Source of the DNA: Ensifer oleiphilus
GTDB lineage: Bacteria; Pseudomonadota; Alphaproteobacteria; Rhizobiales; Rhizobiaceae
NCBI RefSeq assembly: GCF_013371465.1
Contig: NZ_JABWDU010000009.1
Location: forward strand, 124,001-188,000
Reading direction: 5' to 3'
DNA: 64,000 nucleotides
Shown here: in pieces, positions 46,203-54,889 of the stretch
How the letters are laid out: the number at the start of each line of letters is the position of its first letter
How positions within the stretch are numbered: position 1 is the stretch's first letter
Program-made: the position numbers and the translations under genes
Notes under the pieces: generated by a model
The model's input: only the letters and a program-made list of their open reading frames with translations
What the model was told of the DNA's origin: nothing
Databases searched by the model: none

Positions 46203-47225
46203 TTACTGGCCGACCTGGGCGTTCCACTCGGAAAGCCAGGCTTCGCGGTTGTCGAGGGCAACTGCAGACGGAATGAGCTTCAGGCTCTTCACCGTCTCCT
46301 CGCCATAGGTGAGGTTTTCGGCGATTTCCGGCGCGACCTTCACGTCCTTGTTGGAGGGGCTGTCGACCAGCTTTTCGGCAAGGGCCGTCTGGATTTCGGT
46401 CGAAAGCCAGAAGTCCATGAATTCAAGCGCCAGGTCCTGGTTCTTGCCACCCTTGGTCAGGACCATGACGTTCATGCCGCCGGTCTGGCCTTCCTTCGGG
46501 GTCGCCCACTTGATCGGCAGGCCGAGCTTGGTGAAGCCTTCCCAGGAGAAGCGGCCGATCGGTGCGGCCCAGATTTCTTCCTGCTGCATCAGCTGCACGA
46601 GTTGCGAAGACTTGACGTAGAAGGTGACGATCTCGTCCTTCTTGGCGCCGACGGCGGCGATAGCTTCCTTGAGGTCCGGCGTATTCTTGCCGATTGCCTC
46701 ACCGACCATGTAGAGCGCCGGCGGGCCCTGGTTTGTGGTGACGTTCGGGAAGGCGACATGGCTGGCGTTCTTCTCATCGAGCAGGTCTGCCCAGGAGTTC
46801 ACTTCCATCTTGTCGGAGCGATAGACGATCGAGGTTGCGTAGAAGGTATAGCCGACGCTCATGCCGTCGCCGTTCGGATCCTTGGCGATGTCGTAGAGCT
46901 TGTTGAAGTTCGTGAGCTTCGCGTTGTCGATCTTCTCGATCAGGCCGGCACGCGAGGCCGAAAGCGCATCAGCCATGGAGACGACGGCCATGTCGACCAC
47001 GGGACTAGCCTTGTTGGCTTCCATCTTCGCCAGGCGCTCGACGCTGTTGCCGGTCTCGACCACCAGCTTGCAGCCGCACTTGGCTTCGAAGGGCGTGTAG
47101 ACCAGTTCCTTGAAGGCGTCCTGGGCGAAACCGTAGACGGAAATGGTCAGCGTCTTTTCCTGAGCGGAAGCGGCATTGGCGCCGACGAGCAAAAGCGCGC
47201 TGGAAGCGAGCAGGATCTTCTTCAT
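46203..47225 (-). CDS. ABC transporter solute-binding protein (PotD-like)
   Basis: A 340-residue periplasmic protein with a signal peptide ending ASA-Q (residues about 1-21) and a type-II periplasmic-binding fold of the PotD/FbpA class. A CGC cysteine pair (about 50-52) occurs in the first lobe. It delivers the substrate to the two permeases encoded downstream. Its start overlaps the lacI-family stop by 4 bp. Polyamine specificity should not be assumed, because the operon encodes purine-salvage enzymes. Confidence 0.92.
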   Translation of the reverse strand: MKKILLASSALLLVGANAASAQEKTLTISVYGFAQDAFKELVYTPFEAKCGCKLVVETGNSVERLAKMEANKASPVVDMAVVSMADALSASRAGLIEKIDNAKLTNFNKLYDIAKDPNGDGMSVGYTFYATSIVYRSDKMEVNSWADLLDEKNASHVAFPNVTTNQGPPALYMVGEAIGKNTPDLKEAIAAVGAKKDEIVTFYVKSSQLVQLMQQEEIWAAPIGRFSWEGFTKLGLPIKWATPKEGQTGGMNVMVLTKGGKNQDLALEFMDFWLSTEIQTALAEKLVDSPSNKDVKVAPEIAENLTYGEETVKSLKLIPSAVALDNREAWLSEWNAQVGQ

Positions 47226-48325
47226 GGCTGGTGTTCTCCTTCTGGGGCTGTGTTTCTGGCTGAGGCCGCGGCTCCGGCGTTGGCGATCGTCTGGGCAGGC
47301 TGAAACTGTGTTGCGGGCGGCGCAGCACTCGATTGCCGCACGACCAGTTGCATCGGCACTTCGGCGTTTTCGGCGGTCACCGGCGCGCCGATGCCGGCAT
47401 CGGCCGGATCCCGCTCGCCGATCGCCTTGACCAGCGCTTCAACGGCGATCGCCGCGATCCGGGTCATGTCCATGCGCGCCGTGGTCAGCGCCGGCGTCAC
47501 CACCGGCGACCAGATGAGATCGTCGAAGCCGGTGACGCTCGCCTTTTCCGGCACGTTGATGCCGGCGCGCTGCAATTCGGTCAGGGCTCTCAGCGCATGC
47601 AGATCGGAGACGCAGGCAAAGGCGGTGAAGCCTTCGGCCACCTTCGCGGCAAGGCCGAGCGGGCAGCCCTTGCCCTCTTCGCGTTCAAGCGATTCGATCC
47701 ACAGGATCTCGACGAATGCGCCATCGCCGAAGGTCGAGCGAATGCCGCCGATACGATCGTTCTGCACGTTGGAGGCAGGGTTGTTGCCAATCACAAGTAC
47801 GCGCCGATGCCCGAGCGCCTTCAGGTGCTCGGCGATCTGCCGGCCACCGCCCCAATGATCGGCGGCAACAGTGTTGCCCGGCGTCGATGGGGTATCGATG
47901 ACAGCGACGGGACAGCCGACATCGGCGATGCGCGTTCCGCGCCGGGGCACGATGACCATGCCGTCGACATCACGATCGATCAGCCGCTCGATGGCCTTGG
48001 TCTGGGTGGCGACGTCGCCGCGGGAGTCGGCGATCAGCACGCCATAGCCGGCCGAAGACGCGGCAAGCTCGATGGCCTGTGCGATCTGCGGGAAGAGCGG
48101 ATTGGCGATATCAGGGAGTACGAGGCCGAGGACGGCGGTGCGACCGGTTCGAAGCGCCCTGCCCGCAAGGCTCGGGACATAACCGAGCTCTGCGGCTGTT
48201 ACTCGTATCTTTTCGGCGAGTTCCGCAGAGACGCGGCCCTTGCCAGAAAGCGCGTTGGAAACCGTCGCCGCGGAGACGCCCAGTGTTCTGGCAATCCTCG
48301 TCAGTTTTGGTCCGGAACGCGCCAA
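47222..48325 (-). CDS. LacI-family transcriptional repressor of the nucleoside-type operon
   Basis: A 367-residue LacI/GalR regulator. The helix-turn-helix begins at about residue 8 (LTRIARTLGVSAATVSNALSGKGRVS) with the hinge GYVPSLAGRALRTG, followed by a sugar-binding-like effector domain. A PurR or nucleoside-type effector is plausible from context. It is the first gene of the operon and a LacI-type palindrome lies 21 bp upstream of its start, which predicts autorepression of the whole transcript. The C-terminal about 30 residues are a low-complexity tail. Confidence 0.93.
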   Translation of the reverse strand: MARSGPKLTRIARTLGVSAATVSNALSGKGRVSAELAEKIRVTAAELGYVPSLAGRALRTGRTAVLGLVLPDIANPLFPQIAQAIELAASSAGYGVLIADSRGDVATQTKAIERLIDRDVDGMVIVPRRGTRIADVGCPVAVIDTPSTPGNTVAADHWGGGRQIAEHLKALGHRRVLVIGNNPASNVQNDRIGGIRSTFGDGAFVEILWIESLEREEGKGCPLGLAAKVAEGFTAFACVSDLHALRALTELQRAGINVPEKASVTGFDDLIWSPVVTPALTTARMDMTRIAAIAVEALVKAIGERDPADAGIGAPVTAENAEVPMQLVVRQSSAAPPATQFQPAQTIANAGAAASARNTAPEGEHQP

Positions 48326-48345
48326 GGCCGTAGTTTCCGCTATCG

Positions 48346-48365
48346 ATGATTAAACGATTAATCAT
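48346..48365. promoter_or_regulatory. LacI-family operator of the nucleoside-type operon
   Basis: ATGATTAAACGATTAATCAT is a 20-bp palindrome with nine of ten base pairs matching and a central CG, the usual symmetry centre of LacI-family operators. It is 21 bp upstream of the lacI-type start and AT-rich in a GC-rich context. Confidence 0.78.
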
Positions 48366-48719
48366 GCGATATATCAGAATGCCGTAACTGTCGAATCCTT
48401 TTGCCGGCTCAGGATGATTTTTGCCGCATTCGCTGGCGTCACCTGTGGACAGTCTCGGCGCTTTCCGATCAGCCACGACCAGTCGGTATTGAACCGTTCC
48501 GCCCGGAACCCGAGCGCGAAGATATGTTTCGCCTCAGGATCGGCATGAGGCGCTTCGCGCGCGATCCTCGATCCCAGTTGGCCGCAAGAATGCCCAGCCG
48601 ACCGGACGTACCGACGTCAGCAATGGCAGCACGCAAGTGAATATCCTCACTCGTGGGATTACCGCGGGATGCCTGCCACTGACGGCAGATGGATATGCGC
48701 GCTCGATCGACGCGGTTCT
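48366..48719. other. intergenic region, no recognised gene
   Basis: About 350 bp upstream of the lacI-type gene and beyond the end of the small lipoprotein gene. Short open frames have arginine-rich shadow composition. No convincing promoter, hairpin or RNA gene was recognised apart from the operator at the left edge. Confidence 0.45.
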
Positions 48720-49091
48720 TCAAAGAGCTCCGTCGGATGTCGTCGCCATAACGTCGACGAAGGCGCCGTTGCTATCGAACCGGCATCGGAACGTCTTGAC
48801 GCCTTCGCTCCCTTTGTCGACCGTACCGTCGATCACCGTGCTGCCGTCCGCCTGCTTCATCGGCGTGCCGGTTTTCACATAGGCCGGTTTTGTCGCGTAT
48901 TGGCCGGCCACCTCCCCGCGACAAAAGGCCGGCATGTTGCCGGCAGCAATCGGCGCGCCGCTCCCGACAAGCGCCGTCGCCGTCGGCAACTGCGTTTGCG
49001 CAGGCACGGGTGCGGACGTGCTCGAAGATTCACATCCGTAAAGGCCAAAGGCCAAAACGGCGGAGACGGCTGTCAGAGCTGGATGCCTCAT
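48720..49091 (-). CDS. small lipoprotein, unknown function
   Basis: A 123-residue protein. A signal peptide ends with lipobox LYGC (Cys about 19) and a Ser/Thr/Pro-rich linker follows. The C-terminal globular part has the segments AFCRGEVAGQYATKP and TFRCRFDSNGAFV, each with one cysteine that could form a disulfide. I recognise the general look of a conserved rhizobial hypothetical lipoprotein but cannot assign a function. The ATG at 49091 has GAGGA 5 bp upstream; the open frame continues upstream without protein-like composition. Confidence 0.75.
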   Translation of the reverse strand: MRHPALTAVSAVLAFGLYGCESSSTSAPVPAQTQLPTATALVGSGAPIAAGNMPAFCRGEVAGQYATKPAYVKTGTPMKQADGSTVIDGTVDKGSEGVKTFRCRFDSNGAFVDVMATTSDGAL

Positions 49092-49404
49092 ATCATTCCT
49101 CAATTGTTCAGACGAAAGCCTATGGTGTCTGTATGGCTGTGATGGGTCTGCAAAGCGATGGATCCGCAAGGGGCCCGGTGGTTGAACCGACCGCGCCGAG
49201 TGCCTCCTTCGAATTCGAATGCCTGACTTGTTGTTACTTAACCAACGCCTGGATTTTGTCCCATAGTTCTCACGAGATGTCGTCAACATTCGCATCGACC
49301 GATACCCGCTCGATACCGGCCACGGATATCCGCGCGAGCCGCCTCCCGTCTTCCCTTCCCCGACGACGCAGAATAGGTCTAGGAAAAAGCTACAGGAAAC
49401 CACC
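49092..49404. other. divergent intergenic region
   Basis: About 310 bp between the divergent lipoprotein and DUF1275 genes. It should hold both promoters. An A/T-rich stretch near 49228-49270 is the only promoter-like part seen. No gene is supported. Confidence 0.4.
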
Positions 49405-50085
49405 ATGACCTTTCAGCGACGGCGTCGGATCATCAAGCGCCAGCGAACCGGCACAGCGCTTCTCGTGGTCGCGCTCATTTCCTTTCTGGCCGGGATGACC
49501 GATGCGATCGGCCTACTGACGGTGGGCGACTTTGTCTCCTTCATGAGCGGCAACACCACGCGCGCCGCGACAGCCGTCTCCGACGGCAATATCCTGCGAT
49601 CGCTCATCCTTCTCGGCTCGCTCGCGGTCTTCGTCGTCGGCAATGCCTTGGGAACGATCGTCGCAAGCCGGTTTCGTGCGAGCGGCGTTCTATGCTGCGT
49701 CACCGTCATCCTCACCCTAGCCGCCGCAGGCGGCGACCACTTGGCGAACGAACTGCGCTTCTATCTCATCGTCCTTGCCATGGGCGTCGTGAACGCCTCC
49801 GTCGAGCACATCGAGGGACTGCCAATCGGCTTGACCTACGTGACCGGCGCCCTCTCCCGTTTTGGCCGCGGTCTGGGCCGATGGATCATGGGGACGGGCA
49901 ACATACAATGGACGATCCAGATCGTCCCCTGGCTTGGCATGCTTGGCGGGGCCATCGTCGGCGCCATACTGGAAAATCGATTCGGGCAACTGTCGCTCTG
50001 GGCACCCGCTCTCCTGGCCGGGCTGCTGTGCATTCTGGTCCTGACGATTCCGGCGCGCTGGTCGAAGCGTTACGCACAAAGATAA
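49405..50085 (+). CDS. DUF1275 (YoaK) family membrane protein
   Basis: A 226-residue inner-membrane protein with about six hydrophobic segments. The first segment contains the DUF1275 hallmarks AGMTDAIGLL and FVSFMSGNTTR, and a later segment has the HIEGLPIGLTYVTGALSRFG repeat of that motif. The biochemical function of the family is unknown. CAGGAAACC precedes the start. It is a single gene followed by an ABC importer operon. Confidence 0.9.
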   Translation: MTFQRRRRIIKRQRTGTALLVVALISFLAGMTDAIGLLTVGDFVSFMSGNTTRAATAVSDGNILRSLILLGSLAVFVVGNALGTIVASRFRASGVLCCVTVILTLAAAGGDHLANELRFYLIVLAMGVVNASVEHIEGLPIGLTYVTGALSRFGRGLGRWIMGTGNIQWTIQIVPWLGMLGGAIVGAILENRFGQLSLWAPALLAGLLCILVLTIPARWSKRYAQR

Positions 50086-50292
50086 TCCCGTCGGTGCATC
50101 CTCCACGGGAGGAACGCCCTTCGCTTGCCGGCGCCAGCCGCAGGTGCAAATTTCAACTTTGCGCGACAAAACGAACCAAAATTCCCACTAAATTACTAGG
50201 GAATTTGTATGATGGACCGCAACCGCCCGATGTGTACATTCGGAAGGCAAGCGCGACATCGCGTCATGAGCATTTATGCAGGAGTTAGGGAA

Positions 50293-51837
50293 ATGACAGG
50301 CAACACGATCGATTTGGGCGGACTTTCAGGGAATGGCCGGAAACGCGGGCGTTCGATTCTTGCCTCCGCAGCCTTGGTCATGGTTGTGTCGACGAGCACG
50401 GCAGCGCTCGCGCAGGACGCAGGTTTCAACCCGGATGCCTCCATCGTCGTCGGTTCGCTCTATGAGCCGCAGAACCTGGACAACACTGCCGGCGCCGGCC
50501 AGGGCATCAACGAAGCCTTCAACGGCAATGTCTATGAAGCGCTGTTCACACTGACCGACGCGGGCGATGTCGCGCCCGGTCTCGTTGCCGAACAAACGGT
50601 TAGCGAAGACGGCCTGACCTACACCTTCAAGCTCCGGCCGAACGTAAGCTTCCACTCCGGCGACCCGCTGACGGCCAAGGACGTGAAGCACAGCATCGAG
50701 CGTGTTGTCGCGCCGGATTCTAAGAGTTCGCGCAAGAAGAGCCTGGCGACGATCAGCGAGATCCAGACCCCCGACGACCAGACTGTCGTGATCAAGCTCT
50801 CCGCCCGTTCCATTTCGCTGCCCTATAACCTCAGCTACGTTTGGATCGTCAACGACGCAGCCAAGGATCTGAACGCCAGCGAAGACGGCACAGGCCCTTA
50901 CCGCCTGGACGAATGGCGCCGCGGCTCCTCGCTGGCGCTGACGCGCAACGACAAGTACTGGGGCACCGCGCCGACCAACGGCGAAGTCGTCTTCCAGTAC
51001 TTCACCGATGCGACTGCGCTCAACAATGCGCTGTTGACCGGTGCAGTCGATGTCATCACCAGCGTCCAGAGCCCGGATTCAATCGCCCAGTTCAAGGACA
51101 ATCCTGATTTCACCGTAACCGCCGGCCAGTCGACCACCAAGGAGTTGCTGGCATTCAACGACAGGATCGAGCCCTTCAACAACGTCAAGGTTCGCAAGGC
51201 CATTGCCCGCGCGATCGACGACAAGAAGCTGCTGCAGTCGATCTGGGGCGAGTACGGCACGCTGATCGGCTCCTTCGTGCCGCCGACCGATCCTTGGTAC
51301 GTCGACCTGACCGCCGTCGATGCCTATGACGTCGAAAGCGCCAAGGCGCTTTTGAAGGAAGCCGGCTTTGCCGATGGCTTCTCGTTCAAGCTCGACACGC
51401 CGAACTACGATCCGCATCCCATCGTTGCCCAGTTCCTGCAGAGCGAACTGGCGAAGGTCGGCATCAAGGTCGAGATCAACGTCATCACCGCCAACGAGTG
51501 GTACACCAAGGTCTACAAGGCGCACGACTTCCAGGCGACGCTGCAGGAACACGTCAACCACCGCGACATCGTGTTCTACGGCAACCCCGACTTCTACTGG
51601 GGCTACAACAACCCTGAGGTTGTCGACCTGATCAAGCAGTCGGAAGCCGCCGCCAACACCGACGAGCAGACGGCAAAGCTGACGGAGGCAAATCGCATCA
51701 TCGCCGAGGACGCAGCCAGCAACTGGCTCTACCTCTATCCGCAGATCGTGGTCTCAAGCTCGGCCGTTACCGGCTATCCCGTCAACGGCCTTAACTCGCA
51801 GTTCTTCGCCTACAACATCAAGAAGAGCGGTAACTGA
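50293..51837 (+). CDS. ABC transporter solute-binding protein, family 5 (peptide/opine/nickel type)
   Basis: A 514-residue SBP_bac_5 protein. It has a signal peptide ending ALA-Q (about residue 41), and the family segment APGLVAEQTVSEDGLTYTF, followed by LTAKDVKHSIERV, lies in the first part. It should bind a short peptide or similar solute for the DppBCDF-like transporter encoded 430 bp downstream. The ATG at 50293 has AGGAG 8 bp upstream. A repeat element and a strong terminator separate it from the permease genes, so it may be transcribed in excess, as is usual for binding proteins. Confidence 0.92.
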   Translation: MTGNTIDLGGLSGNGRKRGRSILASAALVMVVSTSTAALAQDAGFNPDASIVVGSLYEPQNLDNTAGAGQGINEAFNGNVYEALFTLTDAGDVAPGLVAEQTVSEDGLTYTFKLRPNVSFHSGDPLTAKDVKHSIERVVAPDSKSSRKKSLATISEIQTPDDQTVVIKLSARSISLPYNLSYVWIVNDAAKDLNASEDGTGPYRLDEWRRGSSLALTRNDKYWGTAPTNGEVVFQYFTDATALNNALLTGAVDVITSVQSPDSIAQFKDNPDFTVTAGQSTTKELLAFNDRIEPFNNVKVRKAIARAIDDKKLLQSIWGEYGTLIGSFVPPTDPWYVDLTAVDAYDVESAKALLKEAGFADGFSFKLDTPNYDPHPIVAQFLQSELAKVGIKVEINVITANEWYTKVYKAHDFQATLQEHVNHRDIVFYGNPDFYWGYNNPEVVDLIKQSEAAANTDEQTAKLTEANRIIAEDAASNWLYLYPQIVVSSSAVTGYPVNGLNSQFFAYNIKKSGN

Positions 51838-51849
51838 TCCTCGTTTCCC

Positions 51850-51952
51850 AGAGCATTTCCAGGAAAAACGCGAAGCGTTATTCCGTCAGGAAATGCGTAG
51901 AAACAAAGAGGCAGAGCGCTTCAGCGGACCCGCCTAAGACGGAAGCGCTCTA
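51850..51952. repeat. palindromic intergenic repeat of rhizobial type
   Basis: Two hairpins follow the binding-protein gene. GCATTTCC/GGAAATGC (51853-51860 / 51889-51896) encloses AACGC-GAA-GCGTT. AGAGCGCTTC/GAAGCGCTCT (51913-51922 / 51942-51951) has 10-bp perfect arms. The sequence resembles the dispersed intergenic palindromes I recall from Rhizobium/Sinorhizobium genomes; that identification is from memory and not checked. Confidence 0.6.
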
Positions 51953-51980
51953 AGCTATCCGTTGCAACGACACGCTGATG

Positions 51981-52010
51981 AAGGAGCCCCAAGCGATTTG
52001 GGGCTCCTTT
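51981..52010 (+). terminator. Rho-independent terminator after the solute-binding-protein gene
   Basis: AAGGAGCCCCAA and TTGGGGCTCCTT form a perfect 12-bp stem around a 5-nt loop, with T residues at the 3' end. It is about 140 bp past the stop and 260 bp before the permease gene. Confidence 0.85.
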
Positions 52011-52266
52011 GCGTTGCACGTCAGTCAGCTTTGTTGCGTCGGCAACGGCAACGCAAGGTCAGCTCATTTTCGCCCACATTTGCGACTGCTCCCCGCGCCG
52101 GCTCGGATGCCCGAAGTGCAGTGCAGCGTTTGAAACCCGCCGGATCATTTCCGCGGATATCGATGCTCATTTTGGGGACAATGCAGTAGCGTCACGGTTG
52201 TTTTTGTGCAAAAGCCAGCACTGCCGGCCTCGGGCGTCACGCCTGTCGGACGAAAGGAATCCTACC

Positions 52267-53232
52267 ATTCTCGCCTATATCCTGCGCCGATTCGCCATCT
52301 TGATCCTGTCGCTGCTGATTGCTGCGGTGGTGCTGTTTGTGTTGCTGCGTCTGCTGCCGGGCGACCCTGCGAACGCCCTGCTCTCCGTCGGTGCAGATCA
52401 GCAACAGATCGAGGCGGCGCGCGAACAGGTCGGTTCCAACCTGCCGCTCTGGGAGCAGTTTCTGCGCTTTGTCGCCAGCCTCGCCCGCTTCGATCTCGGC
52501 ACGTCCTTCGTCAGCGGCAAGCCCGTTGTCGAGGAGATCGCCACGCGCCTGACCGTGACGGTGCCGCTGGCGCTGCTGGGCTTCGCACTCGCGGTCGCCA
52601 TCGCCGTTCCGCTTGGCATCCTGTCGGCCGTCAAGGTAAACCGCTGGTACGGCGCAGCCATTTCGACCGTGTCCCAGCTTGGCATAGCCATACCGGTCTT
52701 CTGGGTCGGAATCCTGCTGGTGACCGTCTTTGCGGTCAATCTCCGACTCTTTCCCTCCGGCGGCTACCCACGGCGCGGCTGGCAGAACGAAGGCCAGGTT
52801 CTCTACGCGCTCGCGCTGCCGGTTTTAACGATAGGCCTCGTCATGGCAGCCTCCCTCATCCGCTACATTCGATCCGCGACGCAGGACGTTCTGGGCAGCG
52901 ACTATCTGCGAACCGCCCGCGCGCTCGGGGCCAGCTTCTCGCAAGCACTGATCCGGCATGGCATTCGCAACGGCGCCGTGCCGATCGTCTCGATCCTCGG
53001 CATCGAACTTGCAACGACCCTGCTCGGCGCCGTCGTGGTCGAGCGCGTGTTCGCCCTTCCCGGCCTCGGCTCGATGCTGCTCCTGGCGATCGAGCAGCGC
53101 GATTACCCCAACGTCCAGGGCGTTTTGTTCATCTCGACCCTGCTGGTGCTGCTGATCGGTTTTGCCGCCGACCTGCTCCAGCGCGTCATCGATCCGCGCC
53201 TGCGCGAACGGGCTACGGGGGCTGCTACATGA
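52267..53232 (+). CDS. ABC transporter permease (DppB/GsiC-like), possible ATT start
   Basis: A 321-residue permease with six hydrophobic segments and the family N-terminus AYILRRFAILILSLLIAAVVLFVLLRLLPGDP. The transmembrane loop with the EAA-like segment DYLRTARALGASFSQALIRHGIRN is present near residue 210. The natural N-terminus would be M-LAYILRRF, but the codon at 52267 is ATT. AAAGGA lies 8 bp upstream, so ATT is either a rare start codon or a start has been lost by mutation. An in-frame TTG at 52198 is the nearest conventional alternative. Confidence 0.85.
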   Translation: MLAYILRRFAILILSLLIAAVVLFVLLRLLPGDPANALLSVGADQQQIEAAREQVGSNLPLWEQFLRFVASLARFDLGTSFVSGKPVVEEIATRLTVTVPLALLGFALAVAIAVPLGILSAVKVNRWYGAAISTVSQLGIAIPVFWVGILLVTVFAVNLRLFPSGGYPRRGWQNEGQVLYALALPVLTIGLVMAASLIRYIRSATQDVLGSDYLRTARALGASFSQALIRHGIRNGAVPIVSILGIELATTLLGAVVVERVFALPGLGSMLLLAIEQRDYPNVQGVLFISTLLVLLIGFAADLLQRVIDPRLRERATGAAT

Positions 53233-54080
53233 CCGCGTTGGATCTTTCGGCGGATCGCCCCGCCCGCAAACATTCACTGGCGCTTTCCATCGGTCTTGCC
53301 CTTGTCGGCCTCAATGTCGCGGTCGCGATCCTCACCCTGTTCTGGACCCCCTACGACCCGCTGAATGCCTCCGGTGGCCGTCTCGAAGCGCCGTCATTGC
53401 TGCATTGGGTCGGCACGGACCGGCTCGGGCGCGATTACCTGACGCAAATCATGATCGGAGCCCGCACGGCGTTGATCGTCGGAACCGGTGCGGTTGCAAT
53501 CGGCGCCTCCATCGGCGTGACGCTTGGAATTCTTGCCGCCTTCGCGACGCGCCTACTCGACGATGTGATGGCAGCCACGCTTGATATCCTGATCGCTTTC
53601 CCAACGCTGCTGCTCGCGATGTTGGTCGTCGCCGCCAGCGACAGTGCCAGCCTGTGGTCGGCGATCCTGGCGCTTGGCCTGGCCATCTCCGCGATCGTCG
53701 CCCGTCTGACCCGCATCCTTGCAAAACGCGTGCTGCGTCAGGACTATATCATCGCATCCCGGACCTCCGGCACGTCGTGGCCGGGCGTGGTCGTTCGACA
53801 TGTGCTGCCCAACATCTGGCCGACGCTCTCGGTCAACTTCGCTCTGCAATTCGGCTTGGCAGTGATCGCGGAAGCGTCGCTTTCCTATCTCGGCCTTGGC
53901 GCACCGCCGCCCAACGCATCCTGGGGCAGGCTGCTGCAGGAGGCGCAAGGCACGGTCTACACCGCCCCCGTCGGCGCAATCGCGCCGGGCATTGCCCTGG
54001 TCGCGCTTGTCATCGGCATGAACCTGCTTGCCGATGGCCTAAGGGATGTAGGCGACCCGACACGCGGGAGATCCAGATGA
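53229..54080 (+). CDS. ABC transporter permease (DppC/GsiD-like)
   Basis: A 283-residue permease with an N-terminal membrane segment, the OppC_N-like start and five further hydrophobic segments. The domain shows HWVGTDRLGRDYLTQIMIGART and the EAA-like loop DYIIASRTSGTSWPGVVVRHVLPN. It overlaps the DppB-like gene by 4 bp (ATGA) and the next ATPase gene by 4 bp, so the operon is translationally coupled. Confidence 0.93.
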   Translation: MTALDLSADRPARKHSLALSIGLALVGLNVAVAILTLFWTPYDPLNASGGRLEAPSLLHWVGTDRLGRDYLTQIMIGARTALIVGTGAVAIGASIGVTLGILAAFATRLLDDVMAATLDILIAFPTLLLAMLVVAASDSASLWSAILALGLAISAIVARLTRILAKRVLRQDYIIASRTSGTSWPGVVVRHVLPNIWPTLSVNFALQFGLAVIAEASLSYLGLGAPPPNASWGRLLQEAQGTVYTAPVGAIAPGIALVALVIGMNLLADGLRDVGDPTRGRSR

Positions 54081-54889
54081 GCGCCTTGCTTTCCGTTCAG
54101 GGCCTGACCGTGAGCACCGGCGGCAAGACGCTGGTGTCGGACCTGTCGTTCTCCATCGGCGCCGGCGAACGCATGGGCTTGATCGGCGAATCCGGCTCTG
54201 GCAAGTCGATGACCGCGATGGCCGTTACCGGCCTTTTACCGGGGAACATCTCCGTGTCAGGCTCGATCATACTTGATTGCCAGGAGGTGGTCGGCGCGGA
54301 TGACAGGCACCTGAACCGGCTGCGCGGGGTGGCAACCGCCGTCGTCTTCCAGGAGCCGCTGACGGCGCTTGACCCCCTGATGAAGATAGGCAAGCAGATA
54401 GCCGAACCCGTCCGCCGACGGCTCGCACGCGAGCAGGGACGTGCGATGCGGCTGGCGGTCGACCGCGAAGTGCTGGATCTGCTCGACAAAGTCGCGCTAC
54501 CGCAGCCGGAGCGCATTGCCAACGCCTACCCGCACGAGGTGTCGGGCGGTCAACGCCAACGCGTGGCGATTGCCATGGCGCTCGCCTGCCGTCCAAAACT
54601 TCTGATCGCCGACGAACCGACAACGGCGCTCGACGTGACCACGCAGGCGGAGATCCTCAGGCTGCTGGATGGGCTGGTTCGTGAAACGGGGATGGCGCTG
54701 CTCTTCATCAGTCATGACTTGCCTGTCGTGGCCCAAGTCGTAGAGCGGGTGATGGTCTTGCGCGACGGGATCGCGCTTGAAGAGGGCGCCGTTGCCGACG
54801 TGTTCGGCAATCCGTCGCATGACTATACGCAGACGCTCGTCGACGCCGCCCGTGTGTTCGACGAAGCCCTTGGACGAACGGGATCGTGA
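54077..54889 (+). CDS. ABC transporter ATP-binding protein (DppD/GsiA N-half type)
   Basis: A 270-residue ATPase with Walker [11 protein letters not shown] (about 36-45), a Q-loop VFQEP, signature VSGGQRQR, Walker [12 protein letters not shown] and the H-loop FISHDL. It lacks the long C-terminal oligopeptide extension of DppD and is close to the DDP class of peptide or nickel importers. It overlaps both neighbours by 4 bp. Confidence 0.93.
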   Translation: MSALLSVQGLTVSTGGKTLVSDLSFSIGAGERMGLIGESGSGKSMTAMAVTGLLPGNISVSGSIILDCQEVVGADDRHLNRLRGVATAVVFQEPLTALDPLMKIGKQIAEPVRRRLAREQGRAMRLAVDREVLDLLDKVALPQPERIANAYPHEVSGGQRQRVAIAMALACRPKLLIADEPTTALDVTTQAEILRLLDGLVRETGMALLFISHDLPVVAQVVERVMVLRDGIALEEGAVADVFGNPSHDYTQTLVDAARVFDEALGRTGS

